Part shown: in pieces, positions 36,647 through 45,678 of the stretch
Layout of the letters: each line of letters opens with the position of its first letter
Position numbering within the stretch: the first letter of the stretch is position 1
Assembly: GCA_001642415.1 (NCBI GenBank)
Contig: LTDK01000180.1
Span: forward strand, 43,230 to 107,229
Length of the DNA stretch: 64,000 nucleotides
Direction: 5' to 3'
Source: Nematocida ironsii
Lineage: Eukaryota; Microsporidia
Made by a program: the position numbers and the translations under genes
The notes under the pieces: generated by a model
Told to the model about the DNA's origin: nothing
The model's database searches: none
Seen by the model: only the letters and a program-made list of their open reading frames with translations

Positions 36647-36868
36647 ATGGATGAATCAAATGATCCTCGCGAAATTGATGAAAATGGAAATTATATAAAT
36701 AATGACACACTAACATTCGATCCAGAACCACCGCGTCGTTCTATTTTCTCTCTAGGAAGTATTGTTTTGCTGGGTGCTCTTTTTTCTTTACTATTTGTTC
36801 TTATATTCTTTTATTTTAGAATAAATAATATGAGAACTATGGCTATTTATAAAGAAAACTGGTATTAG
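36647..36868 (+). CDS. Small single-pass membrane protein, start uncertain
   Basis: From the ATG at 36647 the protein is 73 residues: an acidic, proline-containing N-terminus (about 30 residues), one strong transmembrane helix (SIVLLGALFSLLFVLIFFYF) and a short basic tail, so a tail-anchored or type II protein. The frame is open upstream to 36575 with a coding-like segment (VSFFKKNPIGRYFIYNKSR) but no ATG. An ATG at 36568 is out of frame by one base, near a run of five A at 36590-36594. A frameshift, a sequencing error in that run, or non-AUG initiation are possible. No family is recognised. Confidence 0.45.
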   Translation: MDESNDPREIDENGNYINNDTLTFDPEPPRRSIFSLGSIVLLGALFSLLFVLIFFYFRINNMRTMAIYKENWY

Positions 36869-37528
36869 AAGATATTATGTCTAGATGTAATATTCGGGCT
36901 GCCCTGTCTATGTCATAGGTGCTGTAGGACATTTAGTGATTTTAACTTATTCTGTTGAATTATTTGTGCGCACATTTATCTATTATAATAATACTTTAAA
37001 TCTAAAAATTTCGTTTTAAGCATTACATCTTACAATTTAGTAAAATTTCTTTATATAAAGTGTATTACTGTAATTGTACAAAAGAAAAATAAATTAATTT
37101 TCATGAGTTGATGTAAAGATTAAATTTATTATGTACAAAATGTTCTTAGGAGCTGCATATGAAATTATCCTGAAAATTCGAATAGAATAGATAATAGATA
37201 TGAATGTCTCGAATTATATTTTGTTGCTAAATGAAATCTAACAGTAGATAGAAATTGTTAATTTTAATATAAATAGCAGTACAGGCTATTTATATTTAGA
37301 GCATATAGCCCCAAATATTATACATATAAATATCTTCTTTGTGTGTTAGAACTAAAATAGGTGTATGCTATATATGAGCTATTTTGATTATGTACAATCA
37401 TAATAGCATAGCCTAAATTATGTGCTAATATTGGTATAGTACATTAAATATTCAAATTTGGCTATATAAAGAATTGTGAGTTCTTTAGTAAATGCCAAAT
37501 TCTACTAATTGTTAATTTTAAAAAGCAG
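36869..37528. other. 660 bp convergent gap with hairpin cluster
   Basis: AT-rich, without a convincing gene. The 3' half holds several inverted repeats: a perfect 12 bp stem with 7-base loop at 37266-37296, a 7 bp stem at 37354-37360/37379-37385, and a 6 bp stem at 37387-37392/37399-37404. It lies between the 3' ends of convergent genes, so promoter function is less likely than a transcript-end structure, a small RNA or a miniature repeat. Confidence 0.45.
37266..37296. repeat. Perfect 12 bp inverted repeat
   Basis: AATATAAATAGC (37266-37277) and GCTATTTATATT (37285-37296) flank the 7-base loop AGTACAG. Two further, shorter stems follow within 110 bp. Confidence 0.7.
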
Positions 37529-39607
37529 CTACTGCACATGTTTTTTTAAATTAAAAGCACTGTTCATTTTCTTAATTATATTCTCTATTGAACTATCTTT
37601 ATCTTTATCTTTGCACTGTATATCAGATTCATCGGTGATTTCTGTTGTGAGAAGTCTAATAACACTTTCACATGTATACACACAAGAGATATTATAAAGA
37701 TAGATAATAAAATCATTCCAAAATTCGTCTTTGTTAAGAAGTTTTATGCTGCCAACTACGATTACAGTATATTTCGCACGGGTTAGTGCCACATTCATTC
37801 TTCTGTAATCACTAAGAAAACCCATTGCGTTAGTCCTCACTGTTGAAATAATAATGCAGTCCTTTTCTTGCCCTTGGAAGCCATCCACTGTAGTTACTGT
37901 TATGCCAGATTCTGCAATAGTAGAGTCAGTGCTTATTATTCTGTGCTGCTCTTTATACGGCGTAATAATTGCAGCTGATTTATACTTATTCATTACATGT
38001 GGAAGCAACTTTTTTATGGTGCATAGTTCCATCTGGTTACAAATGCTTCTGTTTTGTTTTTTTTCCATCCCATTAACATTCACAAATGCGATAGGAAGAA
38101 CAGAATTAAGAGACACTCCATTTATTAGCCGGCCATTATAAAACGCCTTGCTTGGGAAGTGTGATATCTTATTGTGCATTCTATACTGTGTATTTAGCAA
38201 TATTGGACACATTACAGTAGAAAGCCGCTCAAATAGGGAAATCGAGAGCTTTGCTATACCAGATAAAACAGTAGCAGGCAGCTGCATAGGGTCTCCCACT
38301 AGAATTACATGGCTGAGTGATTTTTGCATAGGAATAATACTACTTGGTTCTATAGACTGGCATGCCTCATCAATAATCACCACATCAAATTCCATTTTTT
38401 CCACAGTGGCTGAACCCGACATAGAAAGAGTAGAGAAAACAAGCCGTACATTGTTCATATTTTCAAAAACTTTATCATCTTCCACACCAATTGGTGTTCC
38501 ATCTAAATATGCAGAGATTTTTCCTAGTGTCCTATTACACATGTCTATTCTGGTTTTTGGTTTATTTGACTTACCTGGAATCCTTTCACTGTACACATGA
38601 ATCCAACAGGGCTTTTTTGTAAATAACCACTCCCAGGGCAAATTGCTTTGCACAAGCATAGACACTGCCATATTACTCGGGGCACATACTAGAACCTTTA
38701 ATCCCTGCCGAATTAGCTGGGCTATTAAGCAGGCAATAGTTAGAGTCTTTCCTGTTCCAGGCGGGCCCTGTATTAATGTAATCTTTCGGTTGAGACTTTT
38801 CTCTATGGCACTCTTTTGCACTTCATTTAATTTTTCATAGTAACTGTCCATATGCTCTGGTTTAACTGTTTTTATGCTCTTCTCTGGCTTTTCTAGTTTA
38901 ACTATGCTTTCCGGGGCCATCAATAGTTTTCCTATAGAAGACCTGCCTAGTCTGCATATAGCTACATACTCTCGTTTACTTGATATAATATTAGATATCC
39001 AGACTAATTGATAACTTTTATATGGGCCTGTATACCCGTCTTTGTCACCTGTTACAAGTATTCTGTACATATTATTTTTTTCAGATGCATTAATAATAAT
39101 CCCAATAAAGCAGTACTTTATATCTGATTTTATTGAGTTGTCAATAGCCACTATAACAATATCACCAACACCCATGCTTAATTCACTAGTACTGTCTTTT
39201 GTTATTATAATCTGACTTTTTTCATAAACTGCCGCATTAATAGTGTGTTTGTTAGTTACTGGCTCTATTTGTGAATCATTATTTTCTTCTAGTTTGGATA
39301 TTAGACGAATCCTCTCTGTTATTAGCTTGCTAAAAAATAATTTGTTAGTTTCTTGTATAATTGATGCAACTGTTTCTTCTACAATCATTGGATAATATGC
39401 TGTAAAATACTCTAAATTTGACTTATAACTATCTTTGACCTGTGGCCCAGTACACTTAAACATATTATAAGCCATATTAAAATCGCCCGCAGAAATATCG
39501 CGTACTTCTGTATTTTGGTGTATATATGTATAATATTCTACTACTAAGCGAGTTACTTCTTTCTTATATGACTCGTTATTTTCTTTTTTAATTAATTCTA
39601 ACCCCAT
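37529..39607 (-). CDS. SEN1: SEN1/senataxin-type superfamily 1 helicase
   Basis: A UPF1-like SF1B RNA/DNA helicase, probably SEN1 (transcription termination, R-loop removal). Motifs in order: Q-motif region LNEVQKSAIEKSL at 260-272, motif I GPPGTGKT at 281-288, motif Ia VLVCAPSNMAV, motif II DEACQ at 413-417 in IIDEACQSIEPSSIIPM, motif III GDPMQLPATVLS, motif IV QYRMH, motif V VDGFQGQEKDCIIIS, motif VI DYRRMNVALTRAK. The phrase GFLSDYRRMNVALTRAKY and the order of the C-terminal region match SEN1 more than UPF1, which has an N-terminal CH zinc domain not seen here. At 692 residues the large N-terminal helical domain of yeast Sen1 (2,231) is gone. Confidence 0.85.
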   Translation of the reverse strand: MGLELIKKENNESYKKEVTRLVVEYYTYIHQNTEVRDISAGDFNMAYNMFKCTGPQVKDSYKSNLEYFTAYYPMIVEETVASIIQETNKLFFSKLITERIRLISKLEENNDSQIEPVTNKHTINAAVYEKSQIIITKDSTSELSMGVGDIVIVAIDNSIKSDIKYCFIGIIINASEKNNMYRILVTGDKDGYTGPYKSYQLVWISNIISSKREYVAICRLGRSSIGKLLMAPESIVKLEKPEKSIKTVKPEHMDSYYEKLNEVQKSAIEKSLNRKITLIQGPPGTGKTLTIACLIAQLIRQGLKVLVCAPSNMAVSMLVQSNLPWEWLFTKKPCWIHVYSERIPGKSNKPKTRIDMCNRTLGKISAYLDGTPIGVEDDKVFENMNNVRLVFSTLSMSGSATVEKMEFDVVIIDEACQSIEPSSIIPMQKSLSHVILVGDPMQLPATVLSGIAKLSISLFERLSTVMCPILLNTQYRMHNKISHFPSKAFYNGRLINGVSLNSVLPIAFVNVNGMEKKQNRSICNQMELCTIKKLLPHVMNKYKSAAIITPYKEQHRIISTDSTIAESGITVTTVDGFQGQEKDCIIISTVRTNAMGFLSDYRRMNVALTRAKYTVIVVGSIKLLNKDEFWNDFIIYLYNISCVYTCESVIRLLTTEITDESDIQCKDKDKDSSIENIIKKMNSAFNLKKHVQ

Positions 39608-39698
39608 GCAAATAAAATTATTTATTTCATATATAGTCTTCTTATTGCATCTAAAATCATTAATGATTCATTTATATATGCATTCCAAATCTTCTTAT

Positions 39699-39783
39699 TT
39701 ATTATTATAAATTTTATTTTAATACTGAAGTCTTCATAAACATAAAGATAAGTATACGCTTTAAATAAAATTTATAATAATAA
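39699..39783. repeat. Perfect 21 bp inverted repeat upstream of SEN1
   Basis: TTATTATTATAAATTTTATTT at 39699-39719 is mirrored by its exact complement at 39763-39783, separated by 43 bp. A partial third copy follows to about 39802. All bases are A or T, so low complexity contributes, but 21 perfect pairs is long. Confidence 0.55.
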
Positions 39784-39871
39784 AAATAAAATTTATTATA
39801 AGAGTAGATATATACTTGTCTTTATTCATTAGCATACATCTGACCAATTGAATGTTGTGTCTTAGACAATT

Positions 39872-40939
39872 CTAGTCTTTAGACAGAGGAATGATTTTTC
39901 CTATTTGCTTTATATTAGCATAGACCACTTTATTCTGTATAATCATGCCAGAGCATCTTGCCATGTTATTCTGTATACTGTCTATCCACATTGTGTAGAA
40001 GAAAGGCTCTTTTAGGTTGAACTTTTCACAGTTATTAAAGTTAACAGAGTGTGACAAGGTAAGAATATTGTATTTTGTATTGATAATGCATAACCCTACG
40101 CTTGTTAGTGCAGTTTCTAATAAGTATTCGTCTGAAATGAAAGACAAGTAGGTGTACACTTGGCTTAAATGCTCTTCTTCTGAAAGAGGCGGGGTTTCTT
40201 CCTTTTCCATGTGCAGCTGATACCCAATGCATCTGGCAAACTTACAAGTCTTATGTTGGGATATGTAAACATCCACACCAGAACATCTTTTATGCGCTAT
40301 TTCAACGTATTTATTGAAGTCTTCTTTATCTCTTAAAATTTTCTTCATATATTTAATTGCTGGCTGCATGGATTGAATCCTTTCTTTATCAGAAAGGCGC
40401 GGCTTAAAGTACTCAGAAAGAGAATTCTTCTGGCTCTTGTGGATTGTTTTTATATACTTCTTTTTTTCGCTGATTATTGCAGACTTTTTCTTCTGAAGCA
40501 GTACGTGGCCTATAGCACGCACTTCCTCCTTTCCTTCGACTTCCTGTATTACATCTATGTTAATGACCATAACTGTTTTTCCAAGTGGCTCAACACTACT
40601 TTTATATACAATTGGAAGGACTGGATCTGTCTTGTTTTTAAAAACACAGTCACCTGAAATAACTTCATACCCGGCGGTTTCTTTAAGAGCACATCCTATA
40701 ATATGCGAAAATATCTGGCCGCCAAACACTGGTCTTCCTTCTAGCCCAAATGGAACAGTGCATTTATAATGCCCTGTTTGTTCATCTGCTTCCATTGAAT
40801 AATTTGCAAGTTTTATATAAGAATTTATATCGAGTGGATTACTAATACAAAGCGCCAGAAACATGGAGAGTTTCAGAATCACAAAAACCAGTTGATAGAA
40901 AATCCTGCATCTATCCTGGCTGACTCTGGATACTCTCAT
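39872..40939 (-). CDS. Acyl-CoA thioesterase II (TesB/ACOT8-like) with N-terminal signal-like segment
   Basis: Double hot-dog thioesterase that hydrolyses acyl-CoA. The N-terminal hot-dog shows GLEGRPVFGGQIFSHIIGCAL near 65-85 (family: (R)-x-FGGQ-x-(I/L)) and DPVLPIVYKS (family: x-x-PI-Y-V). The C-terminal hot-dog is LTLSHSVNFNN (family: LDHSMWFH), then VVYANIKQIGKI (family: LVAS-x-QEG). In E. coli TesB the triad is D204/T228/Q278: here the Asp position reads Ser while the Gln is kept, so activity may be altered. Before the first hot-dog is a basic-hydrophobic segment (residues 1-36, with YQLVFVILKLSMFLALC) that looks like a signal peptide or anchor. There is no C-terminal SKL-type peroxisomal signal (it ends PLSKD), as expected where peroxisomes are absent. 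Confidence 0.75.
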   Translation of the reverse strand: MRVSRVSQDRCRIFYQLVFVILKLSMFLALCISNPLDINSYIKLANYSMEADEQTGHYKCTVPFGLEGRPVFGGQIFSHIIGCALKETAGYEVISGDCVFKNKTDPVLPIVYKSSVEPLGKTVMVINIDVIQEVEGKEEVRAIGHVLLQKKKSAIISEKKKYIKTIHKSQKNSLSEYFKPRLSDKERIQSMQPAIKYMKKILRDKEDFNKYVEIAHKRCSGVDVYISQHKTCKFARCIGYQLHMEKEETPPLSEEEHLSQVYTYLSFISDEYLLETALTSVGLCIINTKYNILTLSHSVNFNNCEKFNLKEPFFYTMWIDSIQNNMARCSGMIIQNKVVYANIKQIGKIIPLSKD

Positions 40940-41688
40940 AAAAGGCAGATCTACCTTGCTTTTATTTTAAACTTGTTTTTTACTATAACTTAAATTAGCA
41001 CAAATTATTCTAAAAACATAACACACAATAGAAAAAATAATATGCAAAACAGCCCGATTGGTCTTAGACCATGCATTGTATAGGGCTTAATACAGGAATA
41101 GACCAATCGATTTGCCTGCCTAATTAATTTCAATTAGTTATATTAAATACAACCACAAATTACCCAAAACAATGAGAACCAATCACACAATTATTTATAT
41201 TACCAAAACCATTAAAACATAGATTATTGTTATATAGATGGATCTAAACTGAAAATATTCAATTATAGTAAAATTAATTAAACAAACATCATGCTAAAAA
41301 CAATAAAAAAGACTTATTATAAATATAAACAGAAATCACAGAAAACAATCAAATTAAAGAAATATACTTTACGTCATAATATGAATATAAATAAATTATC
41401 TTTAACTGTTTGTTTGTATAATAGATTTAAATCTAGACTTTAAGTACTTAATCTAGTAATTGTATTTTTGCTTGTATTAGTACTAAAAATATACAAAAAT
41501 AATTTGTACACTAGTCTGATACATTTCAGGTTAACACCAATACGTATACTATAACATGCCTAGTACTCTGGTGATACTACTATAATTCATATAAACTTCG
41601 GGTTATATTCAAGTAGTAAATTTGGAATGGTACAAGGATTTTAAAATATTTTATAATTCTATTTACTGGGGATTTAGTGGTAATTTAT
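40940..41688. other. 749 bp gap between divergent genes, with a hairpin element
   Basis: Promoters of the thioesterase (minus) and POP5 (plus) lie here. An inverted repeat at 41055-41109 is listed separately; CTTCGGGTTATA at 41597-41608, a variant of the recurrent AACCCGAAAT word, is about 85 bp before POP5. No gene is seen. Confidence 0.5.
41055..41109. ncRNA. Candidate hairpin RNA or regulatory dyad with CCAAT words
   Basis: CGATTGGTCT (41055-41064) and AGACCAATCG (41100-41109) form a perfect 10 bp inverted repeat closing a 35-base loop that is itself less AT-rich than the surroundings. A second, overlapping hairpin GGTCT-T-AGACC occupies 41060-41070, so two alternative folds are possible. 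Both arms contain the CCAAT pentamer. It may be a structured RNA, a small element or a double CCAAT-box. Confidence 0.35.
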
Positions 41689-42030
41689 ATGGTGCGAGAG
41701 AAATTTAGATATATTGTGTTTACCACACATTACAACACTGCAATTACATCAGCGATTATTCACAAGGGAATACACAATTCAGCCAATTCAATTCTGAGTG
41801 ACTGGGAATATGCAATGACTATGCCAAAATTAAAAATTGCTGAGTATTATCCCCATTTGGGTATAGGCATAATTAAAGTATTTTTAAGTGGGGTAGAGTC
41901 TATTCAAAAAATATTTAGGCAAGTAATTGAAGTAAATGATTTAATAATACGGTGTGAGATTATAAGAACAACAGGAATAATAAGAAAAGCAAAGAAATGG
42001 ATATTAAAAAATAAAGCAAAAAGAAATTAG
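41689..42030 (+). CDS. POP5: RNase P/MRP protein subunit POP5
   Basis: POP5 is a core protein of RNase P and RNase MRP, acting in tRNA 5' processing and pre-rRNA cleavage. The start MVREKFRYIVF matches MVRFK-RYLL of POP5. The middle (KIAEYYPHLGIGIIKVFLSGVESIQKIFRQVIEV) matches the Y-(x)n-G-(I/V)-(V/I)-(L/I)-R-x-x segment followed by the helix. The end, IRTTGIIRKAKKWILK, corresponds to the V-(G)-GTIR-x-(C/A)-x-x-x-(L/I) signature. 113 residues is short but near archaeal Rnp2 size. The frame opens at a GTG (41677); I used the ATG at 41689. Confidence 0.75.
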   Translation: MVREKFRYIVFTTHYNTAITSAIIHKGIHNSANSILSDWEYAMTMPKLKIAEYYPHLGIGIIKVFLSGVESIQKIFRQVIEVNDLIIRCEIIRTTGIIRKAKKWILKNKAKRN

Positions 42031-42336
42031 AGTACAGTGAGTGAATATTTACAAAAACTATTTGTTAGAATAAATTACACAGTTAATATTTAAATTAATA
42101 AATGCATTAAGTACATAAACAGTTATTTAGGATATGCCATACAATGAATAATAAATGGATTGTAATAAAATATAACCCGAAATAGCTATAATCTGCTTCT
42201 ATAGACAGAAGGAGTAAAATATTATTTCTGATACTGGATAATAAAATTATAGTATAGTTAGACATTTTATAAGTAAAGGAGCTATTCGAAATATTTGAAT
42301 TAAATATAAAGATATCGGTAAATTATTTTTTGTAAA
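42031..42336. other. 306 bp gap upstream of clamp-like gene
   Basis: AT-rich promoter region containing an exact AACCCGAAAT word at 42174-42183, about 150 bp before the next ATG. No open frame. Confidence 0.45.
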
Positions 42337-43023
42337 ATGAGTGCTATAAGTCTTCTGTGTAGTATAATACAGGTTATAAAGCCAAATAGTCTAATTTTAA
42401 CAGGAAAAGAAAGTGAGTTGAGAGTATTTGGCACTAGCATTGTAGACATGCATTTATCAGTTAGTAAGTCTGGGATGTCTAGCAAACTAAAACATACAGT
42501 AGAAGTAAGAACAAATGAGTTTTTTCGCCTATTAAAAGAGTGCAGGGTGTTTTCAGACATACATTTTACAGAGAATGACATGGCAACAATGAGCATAAAA
42601 CAGGAGGGATATATTCTACAGTTGGAGTGTATAGCAAAGGCCGTGGATGAAATAGTGCCGCCAGGTCTTAATGCAAACATAATTGTGGACTTGGATGGAA
42701 AGCTAATGAAAGAAATAGCTACAAAGGACTGTCATTCAATACAAATTACATTTAACTCTGCAAGCCTAGAGATAAAGGTTAATGGGCCTATAAAAGTGGA
42801 TGCAGTACAAAAAACAGCCAATTATATCAAGAAAAAGACCAAGCCATATGCATTTATTATGCCGGCAGATGGGTTTGTAATTATATCTAAACTATGCAAA
42901 CTGGATCCAAATAGAATTATTATAGGAGTACTAAATAATGTGTGTATATTCTATATATATTTCACAGACATAACACTTATTTGCCACTTGGCAGGAACAC
43001 TCCTTCAATTGAGTGAGTACTGA
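42337..43023 (+). CDS. Possible sliding-clamp-fold protein (RAD1/HUS1/PCNA-like)
   Basis: 228 residues, no signal peptide. The order of segments suggests a DNA clamp: an N-terminal helix and two strands (ELRVFGTSIVDMHLSV), a helix (TNEFFRLLKECRVF), strands through MSIKQEGYILQLECIA, then the interdomain region and a second repeat starting IIVDLDGKLMKEIATKDCHSIQITFNSASLEIKVNGP, which resembles the second-domain start of RAD1/PCNA (helix with acidic end, then two strands). The C-terminal strands are unusually hydrophobic (NNVCIFYIYFTDITLICHLAG). No PIP-box-binding or PCNA signature is certain. A 9-1-1 subunit is the best guess; an unrelated orphan is possible. Confidence 0.4.
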   Translation: MSAISLLCSIIQVIKPNSLILTGKESELRVFGTSIVDMHLSVSKSGMSSKLKHTVEVRTNEFFRLLKECRVFSDIHFTENDMATMSIKQEGYILQLECIAKAVDEIVPPGLNANIIVDLDGKLMKEIATKDCHSIQITFNSASLEIKVNGPIKVDAVQKTANYIKKKTKPYAFIMPADGFVIISKLCKLDPNRIIIGVLNNVCIFYIYFTDITLICHLAGTLLQLSEY

Positions 43024-43334
43024 TATAGACTGAGGATGCATTAGTATTCAGAGTATATACATTTTGTATATGTATTTAAGTTTAACTATACATGTAAATA
43101 TATAGGAATATATATAAATATTTCTATAGAAAGACTTCTTCTAGATATAATAGTATTCGAAGGGCATTAAGTAGTAATGAATGGAGAGTGATATAAGTTA
43201 GAAAATATTCGCTTCGGTTATAATGACCTCCGTGAAAAGCATGATATAACTCGAAATTCATTCGTAGTTAAACGGAAAACAGGAGATAAATTACGGAATA
43301 ATAAACATTAGGCGGCCTCCTTGACAAGGGGCAA
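43024..43334. other. 311 bp gap upstream of the LRR gene
   Basis: Contains CTCCGTG at 43228-43234 (the word repeated three times at 27852-27943) and TATAACTCGAAAT near 43245, a one-base variant of the AACCCGAAAT word. The last 150 bp are less AT-rich, ending in GGCGGCCTCCTTG just before the ATG. No gene is seen. Confidence 0.45.
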
Positions 43335-44816
43335 ATGACAGAAAGTATCGCGGTATTTATATGCACAGTTATAGCCGTATGTACTATATTTTGGGTATGG
43401 CACATGCACAGAAAACACTATAATCGAGTAAAATGCACAATTGTACTCAATGATCTAGAAAGAAATATAAAGTTAGATATAAATATAAATAACGCATTTA
43501 AAGAAATGCAGATGGTTTCTGAAAAAAGCAGTTGGGTTATTGCTACTGTAGAGAATTGTAATAGTATTCCTAAGAAAAGCTTTGTTCAAATACTACAGGC
43601 ACTTAAACAGTTTAAAATAGAAGAATTAAGAATAGAAGAGATGGAGATTAACTTAGCACATGATTGGATAGATGAGATAAAAACATTAAAAAGCATTTCT
43701 CTGCACAACTCAAGGATATCCTCTGTTCTAATATGTGAAATTGGCAGATTGCCTAATATAGAATCATTAAAGATATCAGGAGAGTCGTCTATTTGGGATA
43801 GAGAGGATACTATACAACTGTCCATAAACGATACAATACGATCAATTGTAGTGCAGAATGTAAGAAAAGGTCTTATGGAAGGCTTATTTCAAAGTGTTTT
43901 TTTTGCATCTATTAGAAGTATTAGTTTAAATAGATCGAATGTTGAATTGCTTGAGCTATTTAGATCTACTAACACAGAAAGCATTCGTAAAATAGGCATA
44001 GCAAATGAAAAAATAAGATATTCAGACAGACTAATATTACAGCGATTTACAAATCTAGAAATTCTTTCAGTCACACAGACTAAAGTGTGCACTGCCGGGA
44101 TAAATCTATCCGAGAATCCAGAAATTCTAAGATTTAATCGGTTATGGCAGTTTAAAATAGACAAAGGTATTTATTATAGTCTTTTTTATAACACACTCTT
44201 AGAAACGTCTGAAAGGAACTTTCATTTACTTATAAATCATCCAGAAGATAACTTTTCTATTGAGTACATTCCTATTATAAACAATCTCTCTAGATTATTC
44301 TGCAGGGCTAGGTCACATAATGTTCTTCAAATACGCGTGGCAAATTTACCAAATGCAGATTTCGAGACGAGCCAGCTGCAATGCATAGACCAGAGCACGC
44401 ACAAAAGCTTGCCATTTATAAAGGACACGCAAATAGAGCATCTTCTTGTTACATTTAATACAGATATGTGCCAAGATAAAATACAGAATGTATTAGAAAC
44501 TATCGTATCTCAGACACAGGCTTACCAGCCAGAAAAAATCTCTATATATTTCAAATACACCAGCACACTAAGCAGACTTTATATTGATTCTCTAGTAAGT
44601 AATGAAAGACACTGTTCTCTTAAAGAAGTAACATTAAACAATATAATTGTATTAGATGAATCTATTCCTTCTGAATGCAATGAATCTTCAGCAAGCATGC
44701 CAACTAACAATGCGCCAGTTTCTTTGTCTATGAAATATGTACCAAAGAAAGCAGATGAGCACCCATGGCAGATGAATTTCTATTCAAATGAAATTACTTC
44801 ATCTATCAATTCTTAA
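43335..44816 (+). CDS. Membrane-anchored leucine-rich-repeat protein
   Basis: 493 residues with an N-terminal hydrophobic segment (IAVFICTVIAVCTIFWVW, residues 5-22) followed by a basic cluster, so a signal-anchor or uncleaved signal peptide. The rest is a degenerate LRR array: L-x-x-L-x-I-x-x units in IEELRIEEMEIN, LKSISLHNSRIS, LPNIESLKISGE, SIRKIGIANEKI, FTNLEILSVTQTKV and others. The C-terminal 120 residues lose the repeat rhythm. There is no protease, kinase or F-box domain. Nematocida and other microsporidia carry expanded LRR proteins, often secreted; whether this one is exposed or internal is unknown. Confidence 0.65.
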   Translation: MTESIAVFICTVIAVCTIFWVWHMHRKHYNRVKCTIVLNDLERNIKLDININNAFKEMQMVSEKSSWVIATVENCNSIPKKSFVQILQALKQFKIEELRIEEMEINLAHDWIDEIKTLKSISLHNSRISSVLICEIGRLPNIESLKISGESSIWDREDTIQLSINDTIRSIVVQNVRKGLMEGLFQSVFFASIRSISLNRSNVELLELFRSTNTESIRKIGIANEKIRYSDRLILQRFTNLEILSVTQTKVCTAGINLSENPEILRFNRLWQFKIDKGIYYSLFYNTLLETSERNFHLLINHPEDNFSIEYIPIINNLSRLFCRARSHNVLQIRVANLPNADFETSQLQCIDQSTHKSLPFIKDTQIEHLLVTFNTDMCQDKIQNVLETIVSQTQAYQPEKISIYFKYTSTLSRLYIDSLVSNERHCSLKEVTLNNIIVLDESIPSECNESSASMPTNNAPVSLSMKYVPKKADEHPWQMNFYSNEITSSINS

Positions 44817-44849
44817 AAACGTAGAATAAATAAAATGGATTATCTAAAT

Positions 44850-45062
44850 CTAATTTGCCACTCTTTCCATATATGCTACTGTTGTGCCATTGAGTATTGT
44901 TGTTCCCATCTTTTCCTTAGTGTGCCAGCACAGTAAATCTTCAAAAAGAATATTTACATTGGAATCATAGCTTATAAACTTTCCCGTGTACACTTTTCCC
45001 GTCCTTAAAACAACTCTAACAGATTTTCCTTTGCTCTCCTCTATCCACTCAACTGGCTGCAT
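44850..45062 (-). CDS. LSM5: Sm-like protein, probably LSM5
   Basis: 70 residues covering a complete Sm fold. The Sm1 motif is KSVRVVLRTGKVYTGKFISYDSNVNILFEDL and the Sm2 motif is TTILNGTTVAYM. PVEWIEESKGKSVRVVL and the VN-x-x-x-ED plus ILNG combination fit LSM5 (PLELVDKCIGSRI, FVNMVLEDV, ILLNGNNI) better than SmE, which is the alternative. LSM5 sits in both LSM1-7 (mRNA decay) and LSM2-8 (U6) rings. The gene converges with the LRR gene with 33 bp between stops. Confidence 0.6.
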   Translation of the reverse strand: MQPVEWIEESKGKSVRVVLRTGKVYTGKFISYDSNVNILFEDLLCWHTKEKMGTTILNGTTVAYMERVAN

Positions 45063-45678
45063 AAAAAATTACAAGAAAGAGAAATATTATTATAAGACAC
45101 TTAAATAATTTAAGAAACAATTTGTAATCAAGCAATTAAACAAAAATTGTTAGAAGAACGTTGGACCTATTAAATAATTAACAAGCGGTTTTAGTACCTT
45201 CTGGTGTATGTTGCAATTTATAGCACATTTGTCTATAAAGCAAAAGTGACTCTAATTGCAAGGGGGTAAAAATAAATATAAATTTATAGCTTTGCTTACG
45301 GAAACAGGTATGTATTCCTAGCAGGAAATAAAAAAGTACATTTAAGTTATTTCTAATTATTAGATTGTTCTTTATATTTCATCTATTTCATTTCTATAGC
45401 AGAGGATTTCTCTGTTAATAATCTGAAGCATAACCAGAAATGCATTATATTTTAATAAATACTATGCTAAGAACTCATCCATTTATTGTTTTATTTTAAA
45501 TAACCAGGGCAAATTGCATTCAGATCCCAGAAATCCCGGGCGTGTCTCATTCTTGAGTGTGTAATGCGTGATAGAGTGTCTTTCTTGTATTTTATTAAAA
45601 CCAACTGGTTTTTCTTCTAAATGTCTATTGTAAAAATAAACCAAACCCCTGTTAGATGTTCTGCGAAATAGAACGCCT
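45063..45678. other. 616 bp gap, no gene; minor hairpin
   Basis: Promoter of LSM5 and 3' flank of the RNF5-like gene. Mostly AT-rich; 45525-45575 is more GC-rich (AGATCCCAGAAATCCCGGGCG) and AAAACC-AACT-GGTTTTT near 45597-45612 forms a 6 bp hairpin followed by a T run. I cannot assign an RNA gene here. Confidence 0.45.
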
